From Chitinophaga pinensis (lineage in GTDB: Bacteria > Bacteroidota > Bacteroidia > UKL13-3), in assembly GCA_945873755.1 (NCBI GenBank), contig CAMCEM010000013.1, positions 1 through 34,578 of the forward strand: a DNA stretch of 34,578 nt. The letters run 5' to 3'. Positions 23,538-33,400 of the stretch are shown in pieces. The notes under the pieces are model-generated. The model did no database searches, was not told the origin of the DNA, and was given only the letters and a program-made list of their open reading frames with translations. Positions within the stretch are counted from its first letter, which is position 1. Every line of letters begins with the position of its first letter. Made by a program: the position numbers and the translations under genes.

Positions 23538-24425
23538 ATGAAAAGAATAATAACAATAGCAGCTACTTTGGCAATTTTTGTTGCAAGTTGCGGAAAAAAA
23601 ATGCAAACTACTGAAAGCGGTTTAACTTACAGAATTATTGAAAGTTCTGACACTTCAAGATTGATTACTAAAGGGGATTTAATGATGATTCAAATGGTTG
23701 GATTAGGTCAACTTGCTGACTCGTTAGGTGGAAAAGATACTACTATATTTGATTCTTACAAATCGGGAAAAGCATTTTATATTCCTGCTGACGAATCAAC
23801 TTTAAAAGATGTATTTATGATGTTGCATAAAGGTGATAGTGCTGAATTTACTGTAAATTCTGATACCTTGTATATGAAATCGTTTGGTAGATTGACTCCG
23901 GGTTTTTTAAAGAAAAACAGTAACATGCATTTTTATGTAAAAGTAGAAAATATTTATAACCAAAACGAATTAGAGGTGATGGAAAATGAAGAAAGAAATA
24001 AAATGTTATTAAAAGACTCAATGCAAAAGGAAAGTTATTTAGCTAGTTTAACAAATGTTAAAACTACTGCTTCGGGTTTAAGATATGTTATAACAAAGCC
24101 AAGTAAAGGAGCAACTCCAAAAGCTGGTCAAGAAGTAGAAATGCTTTACAAAGGAATGTTATTAAATGGAACTACTTTTGATGAAAACCAAGATGCTAAA
24201 AATCCTTTTAAGTTTGTAATTGGAATGCGCAACGTAATATTAGGTTGGGACGAAGGAGTAATGTTATTACATGAAGGTGAAGAAGCTAAATTAATTGTTC
24301 CTTTTCGTTTGGCTTATGGCGAACAAGGTGCTGGACCAATTCCACCAGTTTCATCTCTAATTTTTGATGTAAAATTGTTGAAAATAAATAATGCGCCAAA
24401 AACGCCAATTGTTAAAGGAAAATAA
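23538..24425 (+). CDS. FKBP-type peptidyl-prolyl isomerase lipoprotein (first of four)
   Basis: 295 residues. The signal peptide ends in a lipobox IFVASC (Cys18), so it is lipid-anchored and periplasmic. Residues about 26-140 form an FKBP-like domain with GKAFYIPADES and LHKGDSAEF that lacks the active-site Trp and Tyr. After a helical linker (about 141-175) comes a complete FKBP domain (about 185-285) with LYKGMLLNGTTFDEN, NVILGWDEG, LAYGEQGAGPIPP and LIFDVKLL, keeping the residues that line the proline pocket. It catalyses cis-trans isomerisation of Xaa-Pro bonds, helping envelope proteins fold. Lipid-anchored FKBPs include the gliding protein GldI of flavobacteria, but assignment to GldI needs a phylogeny. 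It lies two bases (one after the stop) from the next FKBP gene. Confidence 0.9.
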   Translation: MKRIITIAATLAIFVASCGKKMQTTESGLTYRIIESSDTSRLITKGDLMMIQMVGLGQLADSLGGKDTTIFDSYKSGKAFYIPADESTLKDVFMMLHKGDSAEFTVNSDTLYMKSFGRLTPGFLKKNSNMHFYVKVENIYNQNELEVMENEERNKMLLKDSMQKESYLASLTNVKTTASGLRYVITKPSKGATPKAGQEVEMLYKGMLLNGTTFDENQDAKNPFKFVIGMRNVILGWDEGVMLLHEGEEAKLIVPFRLAYGEQGAGPIPPVSSLIFDVKLLKINNAPKTPIVKGK

Positions 24426-24426
24426 T

Positions 24427-25338
24427 ATGAAAAAAATTGTATCAATATTAACTTTATGTTTTTTAATAGTGAGTAATGGGTTTGCTCAAAAAGGAAAACC
24501 TGTAGCTTCTAAAACTAAACAAAAAAACAATACTCCTAACACCTTTACTAATCTAAGTAAAGGTGTTAGTTATAAAATAATTTCTTCCAAACCCAATAAC
24601 GAAAAAATTAAAACGGGCGATTTATTGTCGGTTAATTTATTTGGAATAGCAAAAACAACAAAAGGAAAAGATACAGTATTATTTAATACCTATGGCAATG
24701 GAAAGCCATTTTATATTCCTGTTACAGAACCAACTTTTAACGAAGTTTTTTTAAAGTTGTATAAAAACGACAGTGCTTTATTAAATATTATTGCTGATTC
24801 ACTTTTTACAAATAGTTTTGGAAAACCTGCTCCCGATTTTTTAGCTAAAAATAGCGTAATTAAATTTAATTTGAAAATTGAAGAAGTATTTGATGAAAAA
24901 GAAGTTGAAGAATTAAGAGAAGCAGAACGAGCTAAGATTATTGCAAAAGATTCTGTGGTATTAAATGCTTATTTAAGCAAATTAACTGATGTAAAAACCA
25001 CTACATCGGGTTTAAAATATATAGTTACAAAAAGCACTACAGGTGTTACGCCAAGTAAAGGTGATCAAGTTCAAATGTTGTATTCGGGTTTTTTACTTGA
25101 TGGAACTAAATTTGATGAAAACTTAAATACTGAAAATCCTTTTAGTTTTACTTTAGGAGTAGGCCAAGTAATTGCAGGTTGGGACGAAGGTGTATTAATG
25201 ATGCACGAAGGTGAAGAATACAAGTTTATTATTCCTTCTTATATGGGTTATGGCGAACAAGGAACAGGACCTATTCCACCTAATGCTACTTTGGTTTTTG
25301 ATGTAAAACTTTTAAAAGTTAAACCGGCCAACAAATAA
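24427..25338 (+). CDS. FKBP-type peptidyl-prolyl isomerase, periplasmic (second of four)
   Basis: 303 residues from the ATG at 24427, one base after the upstream stop. An in-frame ATG at 24391 lies inside the previous gene and would spoil the signal peptide (KKIVSILTLCFLIVSNGFAQ). Signal peptidase I type, no lipobox. Same two-domain plan as the gene before: a degenerate FKBP-like N-domain (GKPFYIPVTEP, LYKNDSALL, no Trp), a charged helical linker (EVEELREAERAKI), then a full FKBP domain with LYSGFLLDGTKFDEN, QVIAGWDEG, MGYGEQGTGPIPPNATL and VFDVKLL. All pocket residues are present, so it is probably active. It overlaps the next gene by one base (TAATG). Clearly a tandem duplicate of its neighbours, but well diverged. 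Confidence 0.9.
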   Translation: MKKIVSILTLCFLIVSNGFAQKGKPVASKTKQKNNTPNTFTNLSKGVSYKIISSKPNNEKIKTGDLLSVNLFGIAKTTKGKDTVLFNTYGNGKPFYIPVTEPTFNEVFLKLYKNDSALLNIIADSLFTNSFGKPAPDFLAKNSVIKFNLKIEEVFDEKEVEELREAERAKIIAKDSVVLNAYLSKLTDVKTTTSGLKYIVTKSTTGVTPSKGDQVQMLYSGFLLDGTKFDENLNTENPFSFTLGVGQVIAGWDEGVLMMHEGEEYKFIIPSYMGYGEQGTGPIPPNATLVFDVKLLKVKPANK

Positions 25339-26186
25339 TGAAACAGTTACTTTTATTTTTATTTACTTTAATAATGTCGCTATGTGGCTTTGCGCAAACT
25401 TGGATTAAAACCGATAATGCTACTGTTTTTAAATTTTTAAGTAAAAATGAAAAAGGAAGAAAAATAGTTCCTGAAATGGTTCTATTAGCCGATTTGTATG
25501 GTATTGGTAAAAAAGCAAGCGATAAACAAGATACAGTTATATACAATAGTGTAAGCAGCGATAAACCTTTTTATATTCCAACAGAACAACCAGGCTTACA
25601 AAATGTGTTCTATCAATTAAATGAAGGAGATAGCATAGTAATTAAAGTAATTGCCGACACCTTTTTTAACAAAACTTTTAGTTCGCCTTTACCAAGTTAT
25701 ATTGATAGTGGCAGTATTGTTACTTTATATTTTCATATTCAAGAAGCGTTAACAAAAAGCGAAATAGAACAAAAAGCAGCTACACAAAACAAAGCTTTAG
25801 TTAAAGCCGATTCTTTGTTAGTTTTAAATTATTGTATAAAAAATAAAGGGTTTAAAAAACTTGCTACTGGACTAAGAATTAAAAAATTAGTTTCCAATGA
25901 TACAGCAACACAAGCTAAGAAAGGAGATATGCTTTCCGTTTTTTACAAAGGCTGGATAATAAATGGTGATATTTTTGATGAAAATTTAAGAAATGAACCT
26001 TTTAAATTTGTATTAGGAATGAAACAAGTTATTCCTGGTTGGGAACAAGCATTAAGTAAAATGAAAAAAGGCGAAAAATGTAGAATTGTTATACCTTGGT
26101 ATTTGGCTTATGGTTCATATGGTAATGGTCCAATTCCACCTTTTACAAGCATTGTTTTCGATGTTCAAATTGTTGATATTAAGTAA
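25338..26186 (+). CDS. FKBP-type peptidyl-prolyl isomerase, periplasmic (third of four)
   Basis: 282 residues, starting on the A of the upstream TAA (overlap TAATG), which indicates translational coupling. Signal peptide KQLLLFLFTLIMSLCGFAQ. The N-terminal degenerate domain again carries KPFYIPTEQPG and LNEGDSIVI. The linker contains KSEIEQKAATQNKALVKAD. The C-terminal FKBP domain has VFYKGWIINGDIFDEN, QVIPGWEQA, LAYGSYGNGPIPP and IVFDVQIVDI. It is the most divergent of the first three: the usual GWxEG is GWEQA and the linker-adjacent strand is shortened. The pocket Tyr, Phe-Asp, Val-Ile, Trp, Tyr and Ile residues remain, so activity is likely. Twelve bases separate it from the fourth gene. 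Confidence 0.88.
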   Translation: MKQLLLFLFTLIMSLCGFAQTWIKTDNATVFKFLSKNEKGRKIVPEMVLLADLYGIGKKASDKQDTVIYNSVSSDKPFYIPTEQPGLQNVFYQLNEGDSIVIKVIADTFFNKTFSSPLPSYIDSGSIVTLYFHIQEALTKSEIEQKAATQNKALVKADSLLVLNYCIKNKGFKKLATGLRIKKLVSNDTATQAKKGDMLSVFYKGWIINGDIFDENLRNEPFKFVLGMKQVIPGWEQALSKMKKGEKCRIVIPWYLAYGSYGNGPIPPFTSIVFDVQIVDIK

Positions 26187-26198
26187 CTCAAGCATTTT

Positions 26199-27071
26199 AT
26201 GAAAAAATCATTTTGTATCATTTCTTTATTTTTAATATTTGGTAATATCCATGCTCAAAATAATAAATTGAAAAGTATTAAAAAATCCAATGTAAAGAAA
26301 ACCAATGTAATTATTAATAAAACTAAAAAAATGGAATTAAAAGAAATTATTACTGCCAGTGGATTAAAAGTAAATATAACTTTTAAAGGAAATGGGAAAA
26401 AAGTAGAAAAAGGAAATAAAGTTTCAGCTCATTATATTGGTACTTTGGCCGATGGTACTTTTTTCGATAGTTCATCAAGGGAAAATAATGCCCCTATTAG
26501 TTTTAAAGTTGGTATGGGTCAAGTAATTCCCGGTTGGGACGAAGCTTTTCAATTATTAAACGTTGGCGATAAAGCACTATTAACTATTCCACCTAGTTTA
26601 GCTTACGGTTCAAATGGAGCAGGAGGAGTTATTCCACCCAATGCTACTTTAAAATTTGAGGTAGAAGTAATGGATGCCATAGAAAGTCCAAAACCAAAAC
26701 CTGCAGTTCCCTTCGAAGTAAAAGATTTAGATACAGTTAGAATGCAAAGTGGGTTACGTTTTATAAAAATAGAATCGGGAAATGGTGTTAAAGCACAACA
26801 AGGAAAATATGTTTCTGTTCATTACACTGGTTATTTATTAGATGGTAAAAAATTTGACTCTTCAGTTGAAAGAGGTGAACCACTTGAATTTCAGTTAGGA
26901 AGAGGAATGGTAATAAAAGGATGGGAAGAAGGAATAGAATTAATGCATGTAGGTGATAAAATGCGTTTTATTATACCAAGCGAATTGGCTTATGGCGAAA
27001 CGGGTGCTCCTGGAGCTATTCCACCAAATGCTACCTTAATTTTCGATTGCGAATTGGTTGATGTTCAATAG
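26199..27071 (+). CDS. Double-domain FKBP-type peptidyl-prolyl isomerase (fourth of four)
   Basis: 290 residues. Signal peptide KKSFCIISLFLIFGNIHAQ, then a very basic Lys/Asn linker (23-45). Unlike the three genes before it, both domains are canonical. FKBP 1 (about 52-160) has HYIGTLADGTFFDSSSR, QVIPGWDEA and LAYGSNGAGGVIPPNATL. FKBP 2 (about 180-290) has HYTGYLLDGKKFDSSVERG, MVIKGWEEG and LAYGETGAPGAIPPNATL. The two domains resemble classic FKBP12-like sequences more than the C-domains of the other three, so it may have a different origin or have kept the ancestral form. Exported to the periplasm. Last gene of the run; a weak hairpin follows. Confidence 0.92.
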   Translation: MKKSFCIISLFLIFGNIHAQNNKLKSIKKSNVKKTNVIINKTKKMELKEIITASGLKVNITFKGNGKKVEKGNKVSAHYIGTLADGTFFDSSSRENNAPISFKVGMGQVIPGWDEAFQLLNVGDKALLTIPPSLAYGSNGAGGVIPPNATLKFEVEVMDAIESPKPKPAVPFEVKDLDTVRMQSGLRFIKIESGNGVKAQQGKYVSVHYTGYLLDGKKFDSSVERGEPLEFQLGRGMVIKGWEEGIELMHVGDKMRFIIPSELAYGETGAPGAIPPNATLIFDCELVDVQ

Positions 27072-27112
27072 CCTATAAATAAAGGCTGTCTCAAAAAAGA
27101 AGTCTTTTTTTG
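27070..27112 (+). terminator. Weak terminator-like structure after the FKBP genes
   Basis: AGCCT/AGGCT (27070-27074 with 27083-27087) is followed by AAAAAAGA/TCTTTTTT (27093-27100 with 27103-27110) and a T run. Both stems are weak. Confidence 0.35.
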
Positions 27113-27323
27113 TTACATTGTGTAATTAACGATAACTACAGGTAGAAATGTTTTGAAAACGTTAGCATTAACATATCAATTACGCTCCATTTGACAAGTA
27201 TTTTAAAGTATTAGAAACATTTTTTTTAATTGATTATAATTTTATTGTTTTAAAAAATTGAATATCAAACTTTTTACTTCACTTGAATTGATAAGCGTGT
27301 TACAACTCTCAAGCCTGTTTTAC
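27113..27323. other. Intergenic stretch before the TonB receptor
   Basis: No gene, RNA or clear hairpin seen in these AT-rich bases, which precede the phased repeats at 27335. Confidence 0.5.
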
Positions 27324-27334
27324 ATAATAATTGC

Positions 27335-27401
27335 GTAACAAACCCGTAACTTATACATAACATTTAGTTAACATAGGGTATACACTATTTAAGTTCCTTT
27401 G
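27335..27401 (+). promoter_or_regulatory. Four 11-bp-phased TAAC direct repeats and -7-like element (operator/promoter of the TonB receptor)
   Basis: TAAC begins at 27336, 27347, 27358 and 27369, exactly 11 bases apart. The blocks are GTAACAAACCC, GTAACTTATAC, ATAACATTTAG and TTAACATAGGG. A degenerate fifth (TAAT) lies at 27325, in the same phase. TTCCTTTG at 27394-27401, one mismatch from TAnnTTTG, starts 25 bases after the start of the last TAAC, so the repeats take the place of the -33 element. The ATG is at 27425. Confidence 0.6.
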
Positions 27402-27424
27402 TGGCATTTATAAACCTAATTTAA

Positions 27425-30238
27425 ATGAAATTTATTTACAACTTATTTCTAATCAGTTTCCTTTTACTATCCACAAGTAACTTTACATTTGCCCAAACAG
27501 GAAAAATTTCCGGAAAAGTATACGATAGCAAAACAAGCGAGTCGTTAATTGGTGTTAAAGTAGTAATTGAAGGAACAACTACAGCAGCAACTTCTGATTA
27601 CGAAGGAAAATTTACCATTTCAAATGTATTACCAGGAACTTACAGTTTAGTAGTTTCGTATATTTCGTACAGTAAAAAAATTGTATCAGATGTGGAAGTT
27701 AAAAAAGGGGAAGTTACCTCTGTTTCTATATCTATGGTTGAGGCAACTAAAACATTAGGAGACATTGTAATTAGAGCAGAAATAAAGAAAGAAAGCGCCA
27801 ATGCATTATTAATACAACAAAAAAATGCTACTTTTATTTCTGATGGAGTTTCGATAGAAACAATAAGAAAAACACCAGATAGAAATACAAGTGATGTTTT
27901 AAAGCGCGTGAGTGGAGCTACCATACAAGACAATAAATATGCAATTATTAGAGGATTACCAGATAGATACAATGCTGCATTTATTAATGGCGCTCCTTTA
28001 CCTAGTTCAGAACCCGATAGAAAAGCATTTGCGTTTGATATTTTTCCAGCAAACTTATTAGATAATATTGTAATTGTTAAAACTGCAACACCTGATTTAC
28101 CAGGAGAATTTGCAGGAGGATTAATACTAATAAAAACCAAAGATATTCCAGATCAAAATTTTTATAATATTTCTTTTGGAACTAGCTTAAATACTATTAC
28201 TACTTTTCAAAAATTTAATACTAATGTAAATGGAGCAACCGATTTTTTAGGTATTGATGACGGTTCAAGAAGATTGCCAACATCTACACCAGATAATGTT
28301 ACCTTTCAAAAATATCAAAATGATATTCAAAGCATAGATGATGTAAAAAGATTAGTAAATGTTGCCAAACCATTTAATAATAATTTCTCTATAAACGAAA
28401 ATGCATCAATGCGCCCTGCATATAGTCTCCAATTTAATATGGGGCATTTAAAAAAATTTAAGAAGGTAGAAATGGGAAGTATTTTTTCAATGTCAATGCA
28501 AAATACCCCAACAACCCAGCAAATAATTCGTAAAGACTTTGATAATAACGGTAAAATTTATGAATTTGTTGACGAACAAAATACCATCAATACGCTTAAT
28601 GGTTTTTTATGGAACATAAGTGTAAAAAATAAAAGTAATAAAATATCATTCAAAAACTTATTAAATATTAATTCCAACGACCAAACCATAATAAGAACTG
28701 GTCAAGAGTTAATAAATGCCTTCGATTCAAGATATTATGGGTTTTGGTATACACAAAATGTATTAAATAGTCACCAAATTAATGGAGAACATTTTTTAAA
28801 ACGTAGTCAATTAAAAATTAACTGGAATGCTGGTTATAGTGGGCTAAATAGAGAAACACCAGACTTTAGAAGAGTAAGGTATCAAAAAAATATAGGTGAC
28901 GAAACAGCAACTTATCAAGTTCCATTATCATCTAATCCTCAAGCAGATGTTGCAGGAAGATTTTACTCAACACAAAATGATAAAATTTTTAATTTAGGTG
29001 TAGATTTTTCTCGTCCATTAAATATTAAAAAATTTAAAAACGAAATTAAATTTGGAGGATATACACAATTAAGAGATAGAGATTTTAAAGCTCGTCAATT
29101 TGGTTATGGATTTGCTCCAGGAGCCTCACCTAATTTTAGTAATTTACCCCTTGAGCAAATTTTTCAAAAATCAAATATTGATACAAATGGTTTGGTGTTA
29201 AAAGAATTAACAAAATTAACTGATCAATATTCAGCATCAAGTAATTTATATGCAGGCTATATTCGCTTCGATAGTAAATTAACTAATAGATTAAGGGCAG
29301 TTTGGGGTGTAAGAGTTGAATCATACAATCAGAAATTAAATACTTACAGAACAGGAAGTGATGCTTTATTTACTATTGATACTACGGTGGTTGATTTTTT
29401 ACCGTCATTAAATTTAGTGTATACTTTAAATACCAAAACAAATTTGAGAGCTTCTTTTTCTCAAACAGTATCTCGTCCTGAGTTTAGAGAGTTAGCTCCA
29501 TTTGCATTTTTCGATTTTAATGATTTATTATTAGTTGAAGGAAATGAACAACTTAAACGTACATTAATAAACAATTACGATTTACGTTATGAATTTTATC
29601 CAACACCAGCACAGTTAATTTCAGTTTCTGTTTTTTACAAACAATTTGAAAACCCAATTGAAAAATCTTTGGACCAAGCCCTTAATGTTCGTAACATGAA
29701 GTATTCAAATGTTCCCACTGCATCAAGTATTGGTATCGAGTTGGATTACAAATTGAATTTTGGACAATTATTAAATGTTAAAAATGCATTTTTAGAAGGA
29801 TTAAATTTTATTGGGAATATGGCTTATATCCAATCAAAAGTTGATGTTTCAAAAGTATTAGCCACTGCTGATAAAGAAAGGCCATTACAAGGGCAATCGC
29901 CATATATTTTAAATGCAAGTTTACAATATACTAATAGTAAAAAAGAATATGGAGTTTCTTTATCATTTAACAGAGTTGGTGAAAGAATAGTGAATGTTGG
30001 AAATATTGAATATGCTAGTTATTGGGAAAAGCCGAGATCAGTTATTGATTTACAATTAAACAAAACATTTTATAAAAAATTTGATGTACGCTTTGGTATA
30101 AGAGATATTTTAGCTCAAAACATTATTTTCTATCAAAATAATGACACCGAGACCACTTTTGATTCATCAAAAGATAATGAGATATGGAATTTTAAAGTAG
30201 GTTCTTCTTATTCAATTAATATTAGTTATAAGTTTTAA
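27425..30238 (+). CDS. TonB-dependent outer membrane receptor
   Basis: 937 residues. A signal peptide (KFIYNLFLISFLLLSTSNFTFAQ) is followed by a carboxypeptidase-regulatory-like beta sandwich (about 26-110; GKISGKVYDSKTSESLIGV, SDYEGKFTISNVLPGTYSLV). The plug domain (about 135-245) has DVLKRVSGATIQDN, IIRGLPDRYNAAFINGAPLP and GEFAGGLILIKTKDIP. A 22-strand-type barrel follows, ending in a C-terminal aromatic strand (SINISYKF). It moves a substrate across the outer membrane using TonB energy. The substrate is not evident. No SusD-like lipoprotein follows, so it is not a classic polysaccharide SusCD pair. It has its own terminator, and its upstream repeats are echoed before the next gene, which suggests joint control. 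Confidence 0.93.
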   Translation: MKFIYNLFLISFLLLSTSNFTFAQTGKISGKVYDSKTSESLIGVKVVIEGTTTAATSDYEGKFTISNVLPGTYSLVVSYISYSKKIVSDVEVKKGEVTSVSISMVEATKTLGDIVIRAEIKKESANALLIQQKNATFISDGVSIETIRKTPDRNTSDVLKRVSGATIQDNKYAIIRGLPDRYNAAFINGAPLPSSEPDRKAFAFDIFPANLLDNIVIVKTATPDLPGEFAGGLILIKTKDIPDQNFYNISFGTSLNTITTFQKFNTNVNGATDFLGIDDGSRRLPTSTPDNVTFQKYQNDIQSIDDVKRLVNVAKPFNNNFSINENASMRPAYSLQFNMGHLKKFKKVEMGSIFSMSMQNTPTTQQIIRKDFDNNGKIYEFVDEQNTINTLNGFLWNISVKNKSNKISFKNLLNINSNDQTIIRTGQELINAFDSRYYGFWYTQNVLNSHQINGEHFLKRSQLKINWNAGYSGLNRETPDFRRVRYQKNIGDETATYQVPLSSNPQADVAGRFYSTQNDKIFNLGVDFSRPLNIKKFKNEIKFGGYTQLRDRDFKARQFGYGFAPGASPNFSNLPLEQIFQKSNIDTNGLVLKELTKLTDQYSASSNLYAGYIRFDSKLTNRLRAVWGVRVESYNQKLNTYRTGSDALFTIDTTVVDFLPSLNLVYTLNTKTNLRASFSQTVSRPEFRELAPFAFFDFNDLLLVEGNEQLKRTLINNYDLRYEFYPTPAQLISVSVFYKQFENPIEKSLDQALNVRNMKYSNVPTASSIGIELDYKLNFGQLLNVKNAFLEGLNFIGNMAYIQSKVDVSKVLATADKERPLQGQSPYILNASLQYTNSKKEYGVSLSFNRVGERIVNVGNIEYASYWEKPRSVIDLQLNKTFYKKFDVRFGIRDILAQNIIFYQNNDTETTFDSSKDNEIWNFKVGSSYSINISYKF

Positions 30239-30260
30239 TAACTATTATTTATCATAATAA

Positions 30261-30298
30261 AAAAAGGTGTTTGAAATTCTTTCAAACACCCTTTTTTT
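30261..30298 (+). terminator. Terminator of the TonB receptor gene
   Basis: 11-bp stem GGTGTTTGAAA/TTTCAAACACC (30266-30276 with 30280-30290), loop TTC, followed by a T run from 30292. Confidence 0.85.
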
Positions 30299-30348
30299 AT
30301 TGGCATTTTCACGCTATTTTAAGTAATGTAAAATTAGGTTGTTTACTT

Positions 30349-30397
30349 TAACTTAACATTAAATTTAACATTAGATAACATTAGTGAGGTTACTTTG
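30349..30397 (+). promoter_or_regulatory. TAACATT repeats and -7-like element before the duplicated surface protein
   Basis: TAAC begins at 30349, 30354, 30366 and 30376; the last three are followed by ATT. TTACTTTG (30390-30397) is one mismatch from TAnnTTTG. The starts lie 14, 24 and 36 bases before it, close to the 14/25/36 positions expected from the 11-base phase before the TonB receptor gene. Confidence 0.5.
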
Positions 30398-30424
30398 CTG
30401 AATCTTAAATCAAATAAAAAGATC

Positions 30425-33400
30425 ATGAAAAAAATTACAATAACTGTTTTAATGTCAGTATTTTCAATACTTGCATTTTCACAAAACAACTTTTTTACAC
30501 CTACTACTTACAGAGGTGCAATTGACACGGATACTACTAAAGATTGGACCAAAGGCTGGACTAATTGGGATCCAGCAAACACTGTTTACCCTGCTACAAC
30601 CGTTAACATTAATGCGGGAGACATTACTTCAAACACAACCTGGACCAAAGACAACGTTTATTTATTAAACGATGGTTATGTGTATGTTACAAACAATGCT
30701 ACTTTAACAATACAAGCTGGAACCATAATTAGAGGAACTGGAAAAGGAGCTTTAATTATTTGTAGAGGAGCAAAATTAATTGCAAATGGTACTTTAGCTG
30801 AACCAATTATTTTTACATCAAGCAAAGCGGTAGGTTTAAGAGCCCCTGGCGATTGGGGTGGATTAGTAATTACAGGAAAAGGAGTTCATAATTTAGTTCA
30901 AGGTGATACTGCTGCTGCTGAAGGTGGAATTGCAAAACCAGTTATTGGTAGTGGTTTAATTGATGGCCGTCATGGTGGAAATGATGATGATGATAGTTCT
31001 GGAGTTTTAAAATTTGTAAGAGTAGAATATGCTGGTATTCCATTATCAACTGCAGCTAACTCTGAAATAAATGGTATTACTTTTTATTCTGTTGGAAGAA
31101 AAACATTGGTTGAAAATGTTCAAGTTTCTTTTTGTGGAGATGATTCTTACGAATGGTTTGGTGGAGCTGTTAATTGTAAACGTTTAATAGCTTATGCTGG
31201 TATAGATGATGATTTTGATACAGATAACGGTTATAAAGGTTTAGTTCAATTTGCAATAGCACTTCGTATACCTCAAAATGCTGATCAAAGTGGTTCAAAT
31301 GCTTTTGAGTGTGACAATGATGCCAATGGTTCTGCAAGATTACCAAGAACAACTCCAGTATTTTCAAATGTAACTATAATTGGTCCATTATTTAGTGGTC
31401 AAAGTGTTACCCCAAATGCAAATTTTGGTCGTGCTGCACATATAAGAAGAAATGCTGCTGTTAGTATTGTTAATTCAGTTTTAACTGGATTTCCTGTTGC
31501 TGGTTTAATTATCGATTCACGTAGAACCAATGCAGGCTTTCAAAATGGTGATGCAGTATTCAAAAACAACGTAATTGGTGGTATTCCTTCTGGTTGGGCT
31601 GGCCGTTTGGCTTCTAACTCTGATACTCTATCTTTAACAACAAGTGCACAAGTTGCGGCTTGGGTTGTATCCAACGGAACTGATACTTTTAATACCTCAA
31701 ATGAAGTTAATTTAGTAAGACCATTTAATTATACTAATCCAAACTTTGCACCTACTAGTAATTCAGTAAGTAAATCAGGTTCTAATTTTAATACAGGAAA
31801 AACTCCTTATGATGCTAAGCCAATTGTTGATTTTTCAAACACCAATAATTTACTAAATTATACATTTACTAATTTAACCAATACTAAAGGATACAATACT
31901 AGATATAATTGGGACTTTGGTGTTACTTCAAGCAGCGTTGATACTTCAACAGCAACAAATCCTCAATTTATGTTCCCTGGAAATGGAACTTATATAGTAA
32001 CTTTAAAAGCTACAAACGATTTTGACTCAACAACTTTTACTAAAAATATAGTTGTAAACGTGAATCTAAAACCAGCAGCTGATTTTAACTTCGCTCAGGC
32101 GAATGCAGCTACAAGAGATTTTATTTTTAACAATAATACTAATACCAAAGGTTTTGCAACTTCTTATTCTTGGGATTTTGGTGTTGCTTCGTCATCAACT
32201 GATACATCAACTATGGCTAGTCCATCGTTTACTTTTCCAGCAAATGGTTTTTATACTGTTTCTTTAAAAGCTAAAAATCAATACGATAGTATTGTGGTTA
32301 ACAAAATTGTTGGAGTAACTGTTACAGTTCCTCAAAATAATTTCTTTGAATATACTTCTTACAGAGGTGCTTTAAGTTCTGATACAATGCAAGATTGGAC
32401 AAAAGGCTGGTCGAATTTTGAACCAACTACTACTGTTTATCCTCCAACTACTGTTAATATTAATGCTGGTGATATAACGGCTAATACAACATGGACAAAA
32501 AACAATGTTTATTTATTAAATGATGGATATGTTTATGTTACAAACAATGCTACTTTATCAATCGAACCTGGAACTATTATTAGAGGAACTGGAAAAGGTG
32601 CACTGATTATTGCTCGTGGTGCGAAGTTAAATGCACGTGGAACAAAAGCCGAACCAATTATTTTTACATCAAGTAAAGCCGCTGGTTTAAGAGCTCCTGG
32701 TGATTGGGGTGGATTAGTAATTACCGGAAAAGCTGTTCATAATTTAGCGCAAGGTGATACTGCTGCTGCAGAAGGTGGAATTGCTAAACCTGTAATTGGT
32801 AGTGGTTTAATTGATGGTCGCCATGGTGGTACAGATGATGATGATAGTTCAGGTGTTTTAACCTATGTACGTGTTGAGTTTGCAGGTATTCCTTTGTCAA
32901 CAGCATCTAACTCTGAAATTAATGGTATTACTTTATATTCGGTAGGACGCAAAACATTAATTGATAATGTACAAGTTTCATATTGTGGAGATGATTCTTA
33001 CGAATGGTTTGGTGGTACTGTAAATGCAAAACACTTGATTGCTTTTGCTGGAATTGACGATGATTTTGATTGTGACAATGGTTTTAGAGGTCAAGTACAA
33101 TTTGCAATTGGTGCACGTATTCCTCAAAATGCCGATCAATCAGGTTCAAATGGATTTGAGGTTGATAACGATGCTAACGGTTCAACTGCATCTCCAAGAA
33201 CAGCACCTATTTTCTCAAATGTAACTTTAATCGGGCCAATTTTTGCTGGACAAACAGTTACTCCTAATGCTAACTTCGGCCGTGCAGCACATTTAAGAAG
33301 AAACTCTGCTGTAACAATTGTAAACTCTATATTTACAGGATTCCCAGTAGCAGGTTTAATTCTTGACTCACGTAGAACAAATGCCGCTTTCCAAAATGGA

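Noticed and set aside
27084..27110. GGCTGTCTC followed by an A/T-rich palindrome, similar to the ends of some insertion sequences
   Set aside because: No second end, no target duplication and no transposase; it also fits a weak terminator of the FKBP operon.
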